A stretch of DNA of 64,000 nt from Formicarius rufipectus (GCA_013399695.1 VXAU01000760.1:1178001-1242000); one strand, 5' to 3'. Positions 1-12,756 are shown, numbered from the stretch's first letter. Numbers and translations are program-made. Notes: a model not told the origin generated them from the letters alone.

Positions 1-673
1 AAATACATTTCAACATACAAATTCTTATGGAGAAATCAAATGCACATTGCTATTTAGAAAGAAGGGACTGAATGTTAAATACATGGCTTTCCTCCCCAGT
101 GGTATTCAGAAGTGGGGAGGAAAGTGTCTTCCTGCTGACAGGAACCTATTGTGTTAAAATCAATGAATGAAGCCCAGCTCCTGAAAACTGTAGAATTAGT
201 CATGATTCTAGGGCTAAATTATTTGAAATCACTTTTTAAAAATTAAAATGGTGTTGCTTTTGCCCTCTTTTGAGATCCATGAATGAAAAATATTTGTATA
301 GTACCAATCCTGCAACTTCAATAACTGTAAATTAAGAAACATAATCATAAGTGAACCTGAAATTAAAATAGATGAAGTTCATAGCATCTAAATTAGAAGT
401 CTTAACTTTGGTTTACTGTGTGATTACCTTGCTGACACCTCACCTTTCACACATCAGTGGTTGCTCAGTCTTCTGGAGGGTATAACAGTAAAAATACTCT
501 TGGTCTCAGGGGCATGTGAGTTGCTACTGCTCTTTTCTGTATGTTCCTTTACAGTGGCTGAGGTGGCTCTCTTTACTATTCTCTGTTGTGTCAGTTTTAA
601 TGCTAGCTAAGATCAGAAAAAATGATGCAATGGAAGCTTTAAAAAGAACCATGCTCAGCCTCACAAAGATGAA

Positions 674-701
674 TTTCTTTTTTCTTTTTTTTTCCCCCCC
701 C
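674..701. repeat. Low-complexity T/C tract
   Basis: A run of T broken by single C bases, followed by a run of C. It is a simple polypyrimidine tract of the kind expected from slippage. No function is implied. Confidence 0.85.
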
Positions 702-1197
702 TACATTCTAAGCAATTTTGTAGATTCTACCTCAGAATGAAATGGATAAAATATTTGTAAGAATACTGACAAAAAGACATCATGATCCTGTCCCTCAAGT
801 CTTTACTGCAGTTTGCTTCTGTTATAAAAAGATGGAAAGTCAGAAAAATTATTAAAATCAATATGGATTATTTTTCAATTTAATGTCATGGTTCCTGAAT
901 AAGATCTATGGCACATTCCCTTTACTATTTAAGCACTTTATTCTTCTTTTCATTTGACTTTAAGATTGTAGTCTATTTCTGTCTGGTGTGTTATCAATCT
1001 TTTTCACAAATGATATTGATTATGTTTGACAGTATGGTACATATTTGTGTCATTTCTGGAGAATATACTGTTCAATCTGCAAAAGATGGCTCTTCATTTC
1101 CATTGACAAACTAACACATGCATCCTTGAAGTAGAACTTTGCAAGATGACAAAATTGGAAAAATCTTAAGTCTTGTTTCCGATCCTTTGTTTTCTAA

Positions 1198-1240
1198 TAT
1201 TTTTTTCTTTTCTTTCTTCTTTTTTATTTTTTTTTTTTTA
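1198..1240. repeat. Low-complexity T-rich tract
   Basis: About 40 bases almost entirely T, with scattered C and A. Open frames reading through it give strings of phenylalanine and are artefacts. Confidence 0.85.
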
Positions 1241-1978
1241 AACATTCTGAAGTTAATAAGCAGATTTTGCAAGGACAACTGCTTCTATGAATTTACGCTT
1301 TCAGGAAAACACTTGGGATCTACAATAGATGTGCAAGGCAATGATTGCCACTGTCACAGTCTCTGCATTAAAGCTGATGTTAAATAATTTACTAAGCTTG
1401 TAGTCTGTAAAGGACTGTGAATGCTTAACCTGAACTCTCAAATCATGTTCTCAGCATAGTGCTATTGACACAGGTCCCACTGAGCACAAATGTGGTCTAT
1501 TTTTAATGGTGTTTATTAACTTGCAAGATTTAAATTTGTTTTAATCATCATGATTTTATTTTGAGGTGGTTCTGCTGCGGTTAAGAAATCAGACAGGAGC
1601 AAATGTGTCCCTTTAAGTTGTGTGGCTGCCAGCACAGAGTGGTCTGTCCATCCTTACTGATGAAGGGTGTAAATGAATTTCTCCTAAGGTATCCCATTTC
1701 CTCAGCAGTTGTTTCACTGACTGACTGGAATTCAGTCAGAAGAGCTCACCAGATATGAGATGAACTACATTTTAATGCTCAAGTAGATGATTATTGATTA
1801 AACCCATGTGGCAGGAGGGACACAATATAAATACAAGTGTTTCTGGCAGTGTCCATACTGAGCCAATTGAACCCTTGGAGTTACCCTTAACTCTGTGGGT
1901 AACTATTCATTTAATTAATGCTTCCATATGATTTCAGGGTCATATATTTTGACTTACAATAACTGGATTTTGTCTCTC

Positions 1979-2100
1979 TGATATATAGATACATATATTC
2001 TCACTGAATGGAGATATATGCTATATTATATATAATATATATGTTCTCTGAATGGATAGCAAATGAAATAATGAATAGTACTATATGTTCTCTTATGTGT
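1979..2100. repeat. AT-rich stretch with short diverged duplications
   Basis: An AT-dinucleotide-rich stretch in which the core TTCTCnnTGAATGGA recurs with small changes: near 1998-2012 (TTCTCACTGAATGGA), then near 2044-2056 (TTCTCTGAATGGA). A third partial copy (TATATGTTCTCT) lies near 2084-2095. It looks like a small local duplication seeded in AT-rich DNA. No mobile element is recognised. Confidence 0.55.
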
Positions 2101-2214
2101 ATAGTTTTCAAAGCTGTTATGGTTGTACTATAGCTGCTGCTTCCCTCCCCTCATTTGTTATCTTTATTTTTATATTTGAAAAAAGAGTAAATTATACTTT
2201 TAAAGTCCTTATGG

Positions 2215-2537
2215 GGGACAGTGGAGGGAGAGGAGCTGATCTCCACTCTCTGGTGACCAGTGATAAGACAGGAGGAAGTGGAATGAAGGGAATACACTAG
2301 GAAAAGTTCAGACTGGATGTTTGGAAATGACTCTTCACTGAGAGGATGTTCAGTTGCTGGAATAGGCACTCCAGGGAAGTGGTCACAGCAACAAGCCTGT
2401 GCATCTCATTGACATTCAAGTAGCATCTTGATGGCATTCTTAGTCATATAGTTTAGTTTTAGGTGGTCCTGTTACAAGCCAGGAGTTGGACTCGATGATC
2501 CCTATGGGTACCTTCCAACTTGAGATACTCTATGATC
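2215..2537 (+). mobile_element. CR1 LINE, 5'-truncated 3' end
   Basis: This is the 3' end of a Chicken Repeat 1 (CR1) non-LTR retrotransposon. Hallmarks in order are CTCTGGTGACCAGTGATA near 2247, GACTGGATGTTTGGAAA near 2311, AGGGAAGTGGTCACAGCA near 2373, and the terminal block with GTTGGACTCGATGATCC near 2486. It ends TACCTTCCAACTTGAGATAC and then CTATGAT, which matches the CR1 3' terminus. CR1 copies are nearly always 5'-truncated and lack a poly-A tail, as here. No reverse-transcriptase sequence remains. The terminal block resembles the J/X type of CR1, but the subfamily is uncertain. Several substitutions show the copy is not recent. Confidence 0.92.
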
Positions 2538-4648
2538 AGACTTAGCTTCTGAAGCTTTAGTGATAGTGTAGAATAGCTGCATCCAGCTCCAGTTCTGTTA
2601 TGAAGGACAGTGTGTTTGAGAGACAGTCATTGTTGCACATCTTTCTTGAATAAGAAAGACAAACACTTCTCTTGTAGTTTGTCTGAAAAATCAGTGATGG
2701 AGAACAAGCCAAACAAATTTAAGTGCTCCCTATGTTTTTGAAGAAACCTATTTATTTTCAGACCTATAGACTTCAACCAAAGATTTCTAATAAATTTCTA
2801 ATTTTTTTTTTCAATTTAATGTAGGCTTATAATACAAATCTGCTGTATAATTATTATTAAATACCTCACTCTGCCAGATACAGTAAGTACATTTTTCATA
2901 CAGTTAATTTAACCAGAATTCTCTCTGACCAGGTGAGTTGGTTATAAAGAGCATTTCTCTGATTACTTTTCCAGTTTTGTCTTGTTTTAATGCCCCAAAA
3001 CATTGTTTTGATAAGAAGGTATTTGAGATTATGTGGAATAATGAGGTATATATTGATGTTTTGGTTAAAGAATGTGTTCAATCTTTCCCTGAGAGCAGAA
3101 TGAAAGCAAATGTTTATCAGTGGCTGAGCTATGGAGTTACATGTGTGAGGCTGACCAAGGCTCTATGTTCCTGTCTTTATGGCCTTTTATTACAGCATAT
3201 TACTCATGGTCAGAACTATCAAACTGGGGACATGAAGGCAATTTGAGATGGTTGTTCAAAAGCTTGTTAAGACCTGTGTCTGGCTGAAATCAACAGGGTG
3301 GTTGTCGGTCATGAGCTGTTTGTTAAGGTATTTGAATGAGGCTTCACAATATTGTGTGAAAGGAACAGCGTTGCCCTTGGCAGGAGGACTGAACAGCCTT
3401 GTTGAGTTGGACAGTGAGCACAGATGTAGAGGAAGCTGTAATGTTTAAAGTCACAGGGATAGATAAAAGCAGATGTGGGTGTTATGGAAAAATAGCATTG
3501 AAACTATTAACCTCAGTCAGATCTAGAGTTGCTCTGTGAAATGAGGGGTGGGAAGGCAGGAACTTTGCAAAGAGTTTTGTTTGTGGTTTTTGCCAGATTT
3601 TTAACCTTCTCAGACCTTCGTCTTAAACTACTTGGCAAAATATTTATTATCATAAATTCTGATTGTTACTGCCTAGCCTTTATTGATACTAATCCATGAA
3701 ATGTGAACATAAAATAAATAAGAGCTTACCAAGGAAAAACATTACTCACTTGGTTCATCAGCTTGGACAATAACAATCAGAAATAAAGATAATAAACTTT
3801 CTCTGTTTCAACAAAGTTAGGCCTGAAATAAACTCCTCTGTAACTTTCTTTCATTATTACTGTTTCCAAAGAACTTTGAATATCAGTGACACTAATTGCA
3901 AAAGAAGGGAAATGTGTTGACTATTTCATTTCTATCATCTCATCAAATTATGTAAGGCTGTACTGGAAAATAATAATTTTAAACTGATTGATTCAGCAGT
4001 AGACTATTTTTGTGAGATCCTAGAAATTATGGGATGACATTATTTTACTCTCTTAAAATTATTCAAAATCTAAAATTACATATAATTGAGCAACTGTATA
4101 GAAATATAACTAATTATTTTGCAGGCTACCTTGGGTCCTTTGGCAACTCTAAGTTAGACTTAAGTTGTAAAGCAATATGTTTGTAAGTAAGAGGAAAATT
4201 CATCCTTCTCTCCCTGCTTTCATACAGATATTACAGTACAAAATAGGTACATTCTCCCTCCAATATGGCACTTTCCCACTGAGAAAAATGAAGTTCCCTG
4301 AGAGGATGCAGTGATTTGAACAGACTAGGTAATTTGGAAATGATTTAAGGATACATGTACCTGAGTTTTGTTTGTACTTTTAACCCAATGGATAATCTGA
4401 AATCCATTATCATCAATTAATCTCATGGTAATTTAACCCTGCAGAGACATTTACTCCTCCCCTTCTGTTTGCTCGAGCTTTCTGCACTGCAAATCTACAC
4501 TGAGGCTGAGATACCAAAATTGTGCTTGTCTACTCCAAAATACTCAAGTGCCACACATAGTGAAAACTGCACGAGGAGATAATCTGTGCATTTATATCCC
4601 CCACCACAAAGTATATATGTTATGATTTTAGCATTAACAGAGCCATTG

Positions 4649-4660
4649 ATGAATATTCAT
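4649..4660. promoter_or_regulatory. Perfect palindrome resembling a POU (Brn2/MORE) dimer site
   Basis: ATGAATATTCAT is a perfect 12-bp palindrome. It matches the ATGAATATTC core known for POU class III factors binding as homodimers. The flanks (TTAGCATTAACAG upstream; GTTTATCAG and TAATTAAAAC downstream) carry further homeodomain- and forkhead-like cores. The motif is seen directly. Any binding or enhancer role is inference, since 12-mers of this kind also occur by chance. Confidence 0.3.
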
Positions 4661-5700
4661 GTTTATCAGTCCTGTTCTAATTAAAACTACTTAGTGTTAG
4701 ACATTTACATGAAAGGCTAAACTAGATCTTCTGAGCTGTTAAATTGTTTTAACATTCCACAGATTATGTGGGTGTCTCATGATGAGAACTTCTGTGCCAA
4801 AAGAATTAACAACAGCAAACCCAAAAGAAATTAAGGTAAAATATCCCAAAAGGACTACATTTTAAGATTTCATGTTAGAGCCTTATATGCTGACTAAGAA
4901 CAGTCTTCAATGTACTTAACCTCACAAAGCTCTTGTGAGGATGAACAGTGTCAAGGGAGTTCTCTTTATTTTTTTCTTTTATTTTTCCCCTCTTTTTCCA
5001 GAGAAAGCATTAACACAGAGGAATTAAGACTCAGTTTTCATACTGCTTGGTTCCCAAACACTCCAGTGGTGCAGGTCCTACAAAAAATTTTAATGGATGC
5101 TTTTTGGCCTGAAACTGCATGATGGGATAAAATATCTTTTCTGCTGCAGAATAGTAGGTAAAGTTGAAAAGTTTGGGCTTTATACTTCTTACTGAGTGCA
5201 GGGGCTGAGTTAAAGAAGGCGGATTCTTAAAGACAATGCTTAAATGCAGGACCAGTCCCTAATCAGCTCAGTGGTGTGGAGTATGTTCCCAGCCTGCCTA
5301 CTGCCTCAGCTCCTGCCCCTGTGGCCAGGACATTTTGATTGTAGTTTGGAGAGCCCTGGGAAGTTCTCTCTCTGGTCTTGTCTCTCCAGTCTTGGGCTTT
5401 CTCCTGTGTTCATACACTTATGTGACATCTGGAAAGCTGTTAATCTGCTCTCCTCTTATTGACCAGGACTGGTCGGTACCATTGACCAACTGAACTGCTT
5501 TGCTTTTGCTCCTGAACAGCATTGTTCAAATTTTCTATTCTCTCCCAGATAAAGTCTGTTTGCTCTGGCAGAAGTTCAGTCTTGCCTGAGTCCGTGTCAG
5601 TGTAGGGTGACTCAAGCTTTCCTCAAACCATTGTTTATAGTCTCTCTGCCAGTTTGGAAAGCAGAAGCTTCTTTTTCTTTTTTTATTTTATTTGCCCCCG

Positions 5701-5701
5701 N
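5701..5701. other. Undetermined base (N)
   Basis: A single N directly follows a T-rich stretch and a C-run (GCCCCCG). It is probably a consensus ambiguity or unresolved homopolymer length in the assembly, not biology. Confidence 0.95.
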
Positions 5702-8033
5702 GTAGAAGCTAATTAAAAAAATTACTCCAGGCATTTTCCTAAGATTATGATTTAAAGTCTTAAAATCTCCTGAGGTCCTTGAGAAATAGGCCAGTCTTGG
5801 ATCACTCTTGAGCAGTTGCCAGCCTGCCAGAAATAGAGGGAGAAAGATAGGATGTGTCTGCTTTTCTAATTAGCTTTTTCATATAGCAACTTAAATAACC
5901 CTCTTTTTAAGTGACAAAAAAATTAAACTGTTCAAAAACTATATATTTTCCACTTGGTTATTTTCCACTGAATTATTTCAAAATGATAGGGAATATTTAA
6001 ACTAAGTTTTCTACAGCAGAAATTATGTCTTTTCAGAAGATACTTTTTAAAAGCTAGTAGGAAAAAGGGAATTATGCAGTTCTGAAACTCCTGTATAGAG
6101 ACCTGATTGAAGTAAATTTAAATCATCTCCTGTCAGCAAGTAGTTCTTAATATACTTTGACCATGGCACTATAGGACTGGCTGCTATTTTTTTCATAATT
6201 TATTTAAATGGACTTTATTTTCAGATGATGTACCTGGATCTGCATTTGTATGATATTTCTGTAACACATTTTCAAAATAATATTTTCAATCCAGCAGAAA
6301 CTACTTCAAATGCCTTTCTTGATCCATCTCTTAGGGATTAAAATTTGGCTTGACCATACTAGAAACAGTCTAATGGTCTCACTAGGACACTTTGCTGTCA
6401 CTGACAGTGAGATCGCAAGTGTGGGTGAAAGCAGCTACTGCAGTTTTCAGGTGCTGCTTTACCATGAACTTTGCCACTGTTTCGCATCTAGAAGTTACTG
6501 TATCAATGTCTGAACTGGTGTAGTTAATGTCACAACTATTTCTCTGTCTATCACACTGCAGAATTGGCTGTGAAGTAAATAAGTTTCAGCTCCAGATAAA
6601 ATCAAAAGGGTAATTTGTGTCAAAATACTTAATGATTGACACTGGCACATCTGGGCTTTGGTAGGTCCTCCCTGGAAGCTGAGGGCAACCAGCTTAGATG
6701 TGTCTGCAGTGGTTGTGAGAGGGAGCCTGGCTGGTGACTGCAGCCAGGAACTCAGACGCAGCAGAATTAATCTGGAAGTGGACTGAGGAGGAGACTTTGA
6801 GCATCTTGCTGGGCTTGTGAATTACAGAGTTAACAAACTAATGCCTTTAGTTTCATTACTAAAGTAGTATTGTTGTTTCTGTATACACCTTTTCATGTGG
6901 TGTCCTCATAATAACACAGTCTGGAGGAAAGGGTCTGTCTTTCACTGCACTGTTTAAACCTTGCCTTGCAGTCACAAAATGCAATTATGTTGTTTTAACT
7001 GCCCCCTACCCCCTTCCTTCTGGAAACTGTGAGAAGGAGAATTTCTACCCATTTCTGACCACTTGTGAATATTTAGTCTACCGGATATTTTCTTACTAAG
7101 GAACTGACTCTTTCAGCACTGGTTGCAAGTATGTGCAGGCACTCAAGCTGCATAGATGGAAGTTCAAGAAAATGTAGATTGTATATTGACTGTTATATAT
7201 CTGTGAATTATATAAATAAAAAAAATGCAAAGAAATGTTCCAGTGAGTTTTCTAGAATTAAAAAGCCAGTGAACTCACCTGAGAGGATCATACATGATCC
7301 AATACATAAGAAAAATATCATTTGGATATGGCATTATGATTTAAAATGCATCCATCTATATGCTGTAGGTAAAAGTCAACAGAATGAGCCAGTGGAAATA
7401 ATATAAATATTCTCCCAAGGTTTCTACATGAAAGCTGCCATATTCCTTAATCTAGTACAGATTCATTTATCTTTCACTAAAGAGAAGAATAAATAGACCC
7501 ACATGCACTTGATTGCTGGATATAAATCTGCTCAGATTTCTGCTGAACTTAATTGGTACTGTTTTTATGAAATGACATGAATAAACATGGGGATCCTGTT
7601 CTATGACCCAAGGGAGGAACTACCAGCATAAATACTAGTGGGTAACATCTAAGGAAATATATAGTGAAAGCAGAAGATTGAAATGAAGGAAAAGACAGGA
7701 GAATTTGAATCAACATCCATTGCTTTGACTGTTGTTGTGCATTGTGTGCAATTGAGTCAAGAAATTCAGTTTCTGAGGTTGCTATTTCCAAACTCTTAAA
7801 AGTGAGCAAACAGGAAAACCTGCTACCATTAGGCAATAACACACAGAAAATAGTCACGGTTTGACCATGCTCAGGTAGCTTTTCTGCCCTTTCTTTTCTT
7901 CATTAGCTGATAGAGCACACCTTTATGTGCAACAGAAATAGATTGAATTTACTTTTTCAAGGTCTTGCTAAAGGTGCTTTCTTTCCTTTTTTCGACATCT
8001 GCTTGATTGGAATGTGACCTCAGCCTTTCAATA

Positions 8034-8275
8034 CCCCTCTGTCCTGGTGTGTTTTGGTTGCATCAGGCAAGAGTGGCCGTGGGAGGTGTGTTGTTTCTCA
8101 GTGATGAGGTGTGGAGCAGTTTCTCGGTGGAGAACGAAAGTGCAGGAGCAGCCAATTCCTTCTGCCCCTGTGACCCTTGAAGTATTCACATATGCTGGCC
8201 CCAGTCCCAACCCTTTTGCAGCTGGAGTGCAGCAGCATACAATAGGGCTGGAATGCCTCCTGTGAGAATTCCATA
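8034..8275. other. GC-richer block of unknown origin
   Basis: About 240 bp with clearly higher GC than its surroundings, containing GTGGCCGTGGGAGG and TCTCGGTGGAGAACG. It starts near TGTCCTGGTG and is followed by CATAAAAGTATA. That loosely recalls an old LTR with a TATA-like signal, but no paired terminal repeat, primer-binding site or polypurine tract is visible. It could also be a diverged dispersed repeat or a conserved non-coding stretch. No coding call is made. Confidence 0.3.
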
Positions 8276-8967
8276 AAAGTATAACAGGGTAAGGAAAGAA
8301 AAAATTAAATTAATGTATGCTGTGCACTGGGGTATTAAGTGTATCCTCTGAAACAGGCACACCGCCAGTAACAATGTTGTTCCATCAGTCGACAGTCTTT
8401 GGAAAGAGGGCAGGTTTTATTTATATGTATATATGCACCTGAGGAAAATCTGAACTGATAAAGATGATGTGCATTTGTTCAATGGTAAATTGTGAGTAGG
8501 TCAGTCTTCACATAAATATGGTGCCTCTTAGCTGGTAGGAATGGTTACATTTTAATAATAAATACAAAATTCTGTAGTGTTTATTCAGTAGTTTGATCAA
8601 AATGTCAGTATTTTTAATTTTTTTTTTGCTTTTTCTTCTGTCCTCATACCTACCTGATAGTTAAATCAATGTTTCCAACAGCAGCCCAATATTGAAGATG
8701 ATGCAAATGTGTCAGTCAGTTCAGCTGTTCTGCTTGTAGGGATTTCCATGGCTTAGGTCTCCTGGCTCCTCAGCAGTGGTTGACATGTCCTATGCCCATC
8801 CAATTCTTTAGACAGCTTTCCTGGAAAGGTAAACTGAGCATCATCACAGGCAAGGGTTGATAGTAACATAGCATATCAGCCCACTAATATAGGGAGTCCA
8901 GACTGGATAACAGGGATTTTTCTCTGAAATAAAATATTTAAAAAATCAGACTCCAAGAAATTAGAGG

Positions 8968-9035
8968 TTTGGGTGTTTGTTTTTTTTTTGTTTGTTTGTT
9001 GGTTTTTTTTTTTTTTTGTTGTTTTTTTTTTTTTC
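8968..9035. repeat. G/T-rich low-complexity tract
   Basis: A run built from TTTG units and long T-runs (about 68 bp), with G/T on the plus strand. Similar tracts recur with the same strand orientation across the window. Confidence 0.9.
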
Positions 9036-10256
9036 CTGTTAGAGGTTATAGAATAATTTAGAAAGTTGATCCTACAGCTTATTTATTCATTTCTAGGCTA
9101 GCTGTATCCAAATAATTTGGCACTTGAACAAAATCACAGAATTAAAGTGGTTCTAGCTTCTCCCTTGGCAGTGTGAATGAAGCAATGTTGTTAATGCAAA
9201 AATCTTCCTTGAATTGGTATGGTCAAAAAAGATTTGTTTTTCCTTTCCTTTGGAAGAAGTGACAAATTTTTATTTTCATTTCTGCAAATCCCACAATTTA
9301 CCTCCTACCTAACGTGGTCCCACCAAATAATGTCTGTATGGCTGTTCAGTACATTTTTAGAGTCCCATTCTGTTTTTTTTCTATAAATTCTGTTTACACT
9401 GTTCTGAACTCTACAGGACTGTCACTGACATGTAGTATGTTACTTAGTATATGATTTAACTCCACTGCTTGAAAAATGTTTCTATCAGCTCAGTGAGAAG
9501 ATTTTTGACTGAAATGTTGTCCAGAGTGTATGCAACTATAATACTGAGGTGTGTTAATAATACAATGAATGACCAAAGCTTTATTAGCAGTAATGGTTGA
9601 GGCTGGTCCTTTATTAGTGATTAACAATAGAACAAGTTCTGTACATGTTAATCCTGATATGGAATACACCAGAAAAATTAGCCTTACTGAGGAACATAAA
9701 TGTGGTGTTTGTATATGAGTTCTGCGATAGGATCCTTCAGAAAATTTTCTATGAGCAGAATTTTAACCAAAACATTTAATGGAACTTTAATCCAGTGCAG
9801 GATGTTTGAAAGGTTGCATGAAATCTACCTTATTCTCTTTCGTTTTCTACTGAGTTTGAGGTGTGTTTGATACCTGTTCTCTGTAAACACTAATTGCTTG
9901 CTCTTTGATCTGGAGAGGTTCCTCACTTCTAGCTGACCTTTGAATAGACCAGCAGCAATAAAGTGCCAAACGAAGGTTCTCTCACACTGCTCAGGTTGCT
10001 GCTCAGGTTTTTGTCTGCTCTTGCAGAATAAAGCATTTCCATAGACTTTTGGAGGTTATGACATGTAGGATACTGCTTATGCCAAATGTCTCTGGAACTG
10101 CTCACCAGGAACCATTGAGCTGTGTGCAAATGCCTTCTTCTGTTATAATTGTTATTGAGGAAGTAAAGGATCAGGATGGTGACTGCTGGAAACTGTGATA
10201 CTTCAGGATTTCTGGCAACTCTCTTCAGAAATAACGAACATGAGAGACAGCTGTCA

Positions 10257-10284
10257 GATGATGACTCCTTGGAGAGTCATCATC
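10257..10284. repeat. Perfect inverted repeat, 11-bp arms, 6-nt loop
   Basis: GATGATGACTC (10257-10267) is followed by a 6-nt spacer and its exact reverse complement GAGTCATCATC (10274-10284). Each arm holds a TGACTC/GAGTCA AP-1-like half site. The structure is seen directly; a role as a hairpin or protein site is not shown. Confidence 0.8.
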
Positions 10285-10354
10285 ATATGAGAGCAGGTCA
10301 CTGTTTTCTTGGAGCAGCACCTTTGAAGAAGAGAGCAGTCAGTATAGCATAAAA

Positions 10355-10373
10355 GCTCAGGTGTGACCTGAGC
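10355..10373. repeat. Perfect inverted repeat containing a T-box-like core
   Basis: GCTCAGGT (10355-10362), then 3 nt, then ACCTGAGC (10366-10373), exact reverse complements. The centre reads AGGTGTGA (10359-10366), the T-box half-site consensus. TGACCT, a nuclear-receptor half-site, lies at 10364-10369. The palindrome is certain; factor binding is inferred. Confidence 0.75.
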
Positions 10374-10454
10374 ATATATCACAAGTGTTCTAGGGAGCTG
10401 GCAGTGACTATAACTGATATCTTTCTTTGAGGGCAATTTCTACTCAAATATTTA

Positions 10455-10531
10455 GAAGGGTGGGTTTTTTGTTTATTCTTTATTATTAGTTTGTTTATGG
10501 GGGGGGTGTGTGTTGGATTTTCCCCCCCTCC
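10455..10531. repeat. G/T tract with facing G8 and C7 runs
   Basis: A T/G-rich low-complexity stretch. It includes eight consecutive G (10499-10506) followed 15 nt later by seven C (10522-10528). The two runs are complementary and could form a short hairpin. Runs of this kind are also frequent sequencing trouble spots. Confidence 0.75.
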
Positions 10532-12756
10532 TACACTTTCTTTCTCATTACCATCCACTGAGTGACCTGATGTCAGGAAGCATTTGCCTCCTTTGCAACC
10601 TGTGTCTTTAGGGAAACAGTTTTAGTTAAAAATTATGTGAATATGGGCTATGGCTTTGCCTTGTCACAGAAAGTTGTTATTCCTTGCTTATCATGCACAA
10701 ATAAATCGTAACAGTATTTTTTGAACAATATGACAAAAGTGTATTAAGGATTTGAGGATTGACAAATACTTCTAGAAAAGAATCAACTGGTTTTGGTTTT
10801 TCCTGATTTTTGTGGAGTACCAAAGGATGTGGGTTTCTAGATATGCTATTCCTTTTTACCCTTTTGACTTGGACACTTCAGAATATTGGGATTCACACAG
10901 GAATGTATCAGGAAAGAGGTGATTATGGACTGAGGGTGTCATTCTTAAGAGTGATAGCTCAATAATTGGAGAGAATTGGTGACTCAATAATTGAGAGAAC
11001 TCACTTGTCTCCAGATGGCTGTAGACTCTGCAAATTGCTGCACAATTTGTACTGAATAGATTAGTGGAAAATGGAATTCCCTTAAAGCATATCTGAAATT
11101 GGGAAATTTGGAACTGTAGGGTTTATCTCTTGGGCACATGTCAAAGCCTTAACTGTGCAGTGCCAACTTGCTGTTTTGAGAACATGTTTCCTGGTTGAAA
11201 TTTTCAGGTAAAATGTCAGTGTTAATGCACTATTGTGGGAACATTTCTGTTCTTGCAGTTTTAATTCACTATAACTTCACTGATTTTGCACTTGGGCAAA
11301 TGATTTGCAATACACAGAAGTGATGAAAATTCTGTGCTTAGGCTGAGATTTAAAAGGACTTTATGGAAAGAGCTGTTTCTGGTCAGTATTCCTCTAATAA
11401 ACTCTACCATGTGGATTTATTTTTAGCCAGAACTCTTGTTTAGCTGTCTAAAAATTAAATTTATTTGTTGAATTGTTTTAATTTTCAGTGTTTGGATTAG
11501 CATAATTAGATAACACAGTGCTTTGATTTGTTCAAGTGTGTGCATTTCCACTCTTTGACACCTGTTTCAAGGCCTTTCAGCTTTTAGATGCAAGTAATTT
11601 GTCCAGGTAATATATTAAGAACTAAAACTGATGTGCAGTCTGGAAAAATACCTGTTTCATGACCCAGTATGCAAAGATGTCAAAACAACAGCAAAAGGTT
11701 TGATGGGAGGCAGAAAATATGATGCATTTTAAGGGAAAGGTTGGTTAATCCAACAAACACTGCCAAGCTTTGACTGGCAAACAGTGTTTTTTTTACCTCA
11801 CCAAATAGATGCAAGCCTGCAACCATGTTATTACTCAGCAGATAGATCAATGATTTTTAACCTTGTTCCTTTAACCTGAACTATTTTCAGACTGTAAGTA
11901 CTTCAAGAATCTCTTAAACCTGTGTTCAGTCAGTCTAAGGAATTTATTTGAATATTTTATAGTTGTAATTTGAGCAGTTTGGGGAGCAATTATTGTTCAG
12001 AGGAACTGTGTGGTGTTTCTGGTTCCTTCTCGAATGATGGCAGCTGATCAATGTGTCTTGGAAGGTCTTTTCTGTGCATGTTCACAAGAATATAAGAGCT
12101 TGTTACAGTCAAGGACAGCAAGTAACAACTTTAACTCATGCTTTTAGCTCTGGAGATTCAGTTTGCTGCATGTGAGCTGTATAGTGAGTATTCTTCTATA
12201 AGTACAGATGAATCCATGTGACATTAAAGTGATCTATAGAGACCACAGATCACAACTTTGACATGTGCCTTCTGTTTACACCTATTTTTCTGAAACTTGC
12301 TTCAGTTGTTGCTTAGTTTTCTTATTTTAACAAGTACAATAGAAATAATGGACCTCCAGAGAATATATTACTGGGAAACCTTTTGAGAATGCTTGTGAAA
12401 AAGATTCCACAGTATTTGCTCTGCTTTAAATCTTGGTGCAGTTGAATATCCTGCCCAATCCATAGCCTCACTATTTTATACTAAACAGGAGTAAGGTTTG
12501 GTCATATTTCATATTCTGATGATGTAACCTTCTTCTGCCCAAATACTGCTAGGTTTTATCACCCATGTACTGTTTTCAAAACTTACAGCTTTATCCTAGG
12601 CTGCCTCTCCCAGAGCTGCCTGTAAATAAATTGTTGCTTATAAATAACTTGGCAATGGTTAGAGGGTTAACATGTTAAGATCACTGCCTGTTGCAAATAC
12701 TATCATTCCCTTGAGTTGTTCATTACTGTTTCTGTCAGCAGTGCTCCTTAGCACAG

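Larger units (their letters stand above)
1..2214. other. AT-rich non-coding DNA, no gene recognised
   Basis: No coding region is supported here. Open frames are short and run through T-rich tracts. A T/C tract (T-runs, then eight C) lies at 674-701 and a T-rich tract at 1198-1240. The rest looks like unique intergenic or intronic DNA with few CpG. The stretch ends at a CR1 element. Confidence 0.6.
2538..8033. other. Unique AT-rich non-coding DNA
   Basis: No gene is supported. The longest open frames (about 100 codons, near 2938-3246 and 7549-7857) resemble no family I know and have no coding context. T-rich tracts lie at about 2790-2812, 4966-5000 and 5669-5695. A slightly GC-richer patch at 6650-6810 has no recognisable content. 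A perfect POU-type palindrome lies at 4649-4660 and an undetermined base at 5701. Confidence 0.6.
8276..12756. other. Unique AT-rich non-coding DNA
   Basis: No gene or mobile element is recognised. The content is ordinary AT-rich DNA with a G/T low-complexity tract at 8968-9035, a cluster of inverted repeats at 10257-10373 and adjacent G- and C-runs at 10499-10528. Open frames are short and uninformative. Confidence 0.6.
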
